Assembly (NCBI GenBank): GCA_030063045.1
Contig: JAQSEB010000012.1
Coordinates: 124,001 to 188,000 of the forward strand
From: Pratylenchus scribneri
Taxonomy: Eukaryota; Nematoda; Chromadorea; Rhabditida; Pratylenchidae
Reading direction: 5' to 3'
DNA length: 64,000 nucleotides
This document shows, in pieces, positions 63,274 through 64,000 of this stretch (position 1 is the stretch's first letter; every line of letters starts with the position of its first letter). A program made the translations under genes and the position numbers. Below the pieces are notes generated by a model. It did not search any database. It was not told the DNA's origin and saw only the letters and a program-made list of their open reading frames with translations.

Positions 63274-64000
63274 TCATCCTTCTTTGGACTGAATCGGCTT
63301 TTTGTTCTTCATTGGACTTCTTTCATCGAATTTGTCCTCATCTTTGGCCTCTCCCGGTTTCCGAAATGTCCTCATTTGATCCGCTTGGCGGCGCCATATT
63401 CCTCGACTGGTTCGCACCAAGAAAATTGCATTACCAATTTCTCGAATTATTTTGCCTTCAAGCCATTGCGATCCATCTTGGAAATTCATGGCCAAAACCT
63501 TTTCATGGGCCGAGAAACCATTTGGACTTTTTCCCTTCTTCCTTTCCTTCCCACGGAAGTTTTTGGATGTCTTTTTTGGACCATCTGATTCTTTTGCGCA
63601 TATCTGCTCAACAGATATGGAAGTTCCATTCTTTTGATTTTTGCATTCCTTCAGTGAATTTTCTCTTCCGACCATCAGCACAGACGAGGAAATGCCCGTG
63701 GCCACTCTCTGTTTATTGAATGACTGGTTCGGAGAATTCTTCTTCACAATTTTATTGATCTTCTTGGAAGGAATTATTGGCTCTTCCAGCTCGTCCTTTG
63801 TCTTCTTTATTTGATGAATTGACCTTTCAATCGTCGGTTCGATGCCAAAAGCCCTGTTCAAATCGATTTGCATTCCAATAATCAAATCTCTTCCGCATAG
63901 GCTCTTATCTTGGCCATCAACCACGAAAATTTGGGCTGAGCACATTCTTCCTTGGTATGCCACTTCCAGGCTGGCTGTGCCGAGGACAACTATGGGAATT
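63274..64000 (-). CDS. Gypsy-type pol fragment: protease joined to integrase tail
   Basis: Open from the window edge to TGA (63274-63276), about 241 residues, partial at the start. The first 55 residues match the C-terminal half of a retroviral-type aspartic protease (IPIVVLGTASLEVAYQG..., then QIFVVDG and CGRDLIIGMQIDL). The end matches the integrase C-terminal domain of Gypsy elements: HEKVLAMNFQDGSQWLEGKI, then FLVRTSRGIWRRQADQMR. Between them is a Lys/Ser-rich stretch of about 110 residues with no reverse transcriptase, RNase H or integrase catalytic core. The element is therefore an internally deleted copy that kept its frame. All Gln are CAA or CAG. The three overlapping + frames are shadows. 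Confidence 0.82.
   Translation of the reverse strand, partial: IPIVVLGTASLEVAYQGRMCSAQIFVVDGQDKSLCGRDLIIGMQIDLNRAFGIEPTIERSIHQIKKTKDELEEPIIPSKKINKIVKKNSPNQSFNKQRVATGISSSVLMVGRENSLKECKNQKNGTSISVEQICAKESDGPKKTSKNFRGKERKKGKSPNGFSAHEKVLAMNFQDGSQWLEGKIIREIGNAIFLVRTSRGIWRRQADQMRTFRKPGEAKDEDKFDERSPMKNKKPIQSKEG

Noticed and set aside
63150..63719. 189-codon + open frame and two shorter overlapping + frames
   Set aside because: It is antisense to the Gypsy protease/integrase frame, whose motifs are clear on the minus strand.
1..64000. CRISPR array, rRNA, bacterial promoters or operons
   Set aside because: No regularly spaced identical repeats with unique spacers, no rRNA-like conserved blocks, and no dense one-strand long frames.

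Overview
The window looks like nuclear DNA from a eukaryote with a very AT-rich genome. Most of it is runs of A and T with almost no G or C. I see no bacterial gene density, operons or ribosome binding sites. Eukaryotic marks are a hAT transposase with short GT-AG introns (45, 46 and 50 nt), the 3' end of a Ty3/Gypsy LTR retrotransposon, and a non-autonomous hAT-type element with perfect ends and an 8-bp target duplication. A small or parasitic animal or another AT-rich eukaryote would fit; I cannot name the taxon.

Layout. Positions 1-2700 are a less AT-rich block with a minisatellite and an inverted repeat pair and no gene I can defend. From 2700 onward the AT content rises sharply. Inside this background sit dozens of short islands (about 40-180 bp) with ordinary base composition. 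Many read as exon-like open segments bounded by stops, and some carry AG and GT boundaries with compatible reading phases. The most protein-like readings are mostly on the + strand. The better ones are at 20.4 kb, 21.4-22.5 kb, 26.2-26.7 kb, 36.6-39.4 kb, 40.9 kb, 43.3-44.1 kb, 57.1-58.3 kb and 59.9-61.5 kb. The best multi-exon chain is 37.5-38.3 kb: three exons in consistent phase, then a stop and AATAAA. One segment at 61.4 kb resembles the first motif of TREX/DEDDh exonucleases.

Mobile DNA: a 588-bp hAT-like MITE (24221-24808), a decayed hAT transposase gene with one terminal repeat (44736-46110), and at the right edge an LTR plus a pol fragment in which protease is joined to the integrase tail (63006-64000, minus strand). 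A diverged repeat of about 300 bp occurs at 17.0 and 37.0 kb.

Limits: exons this short cannot be proved by eye. In islands of balanced composition several frames on both strands are open, so strand, frame and joining are often uncertain; confidences reflect this. I could not assemble a complete conserved gene, so I cannot describe a pathway. All calls use the standard genetic code; reasons and doubts are in the findings.
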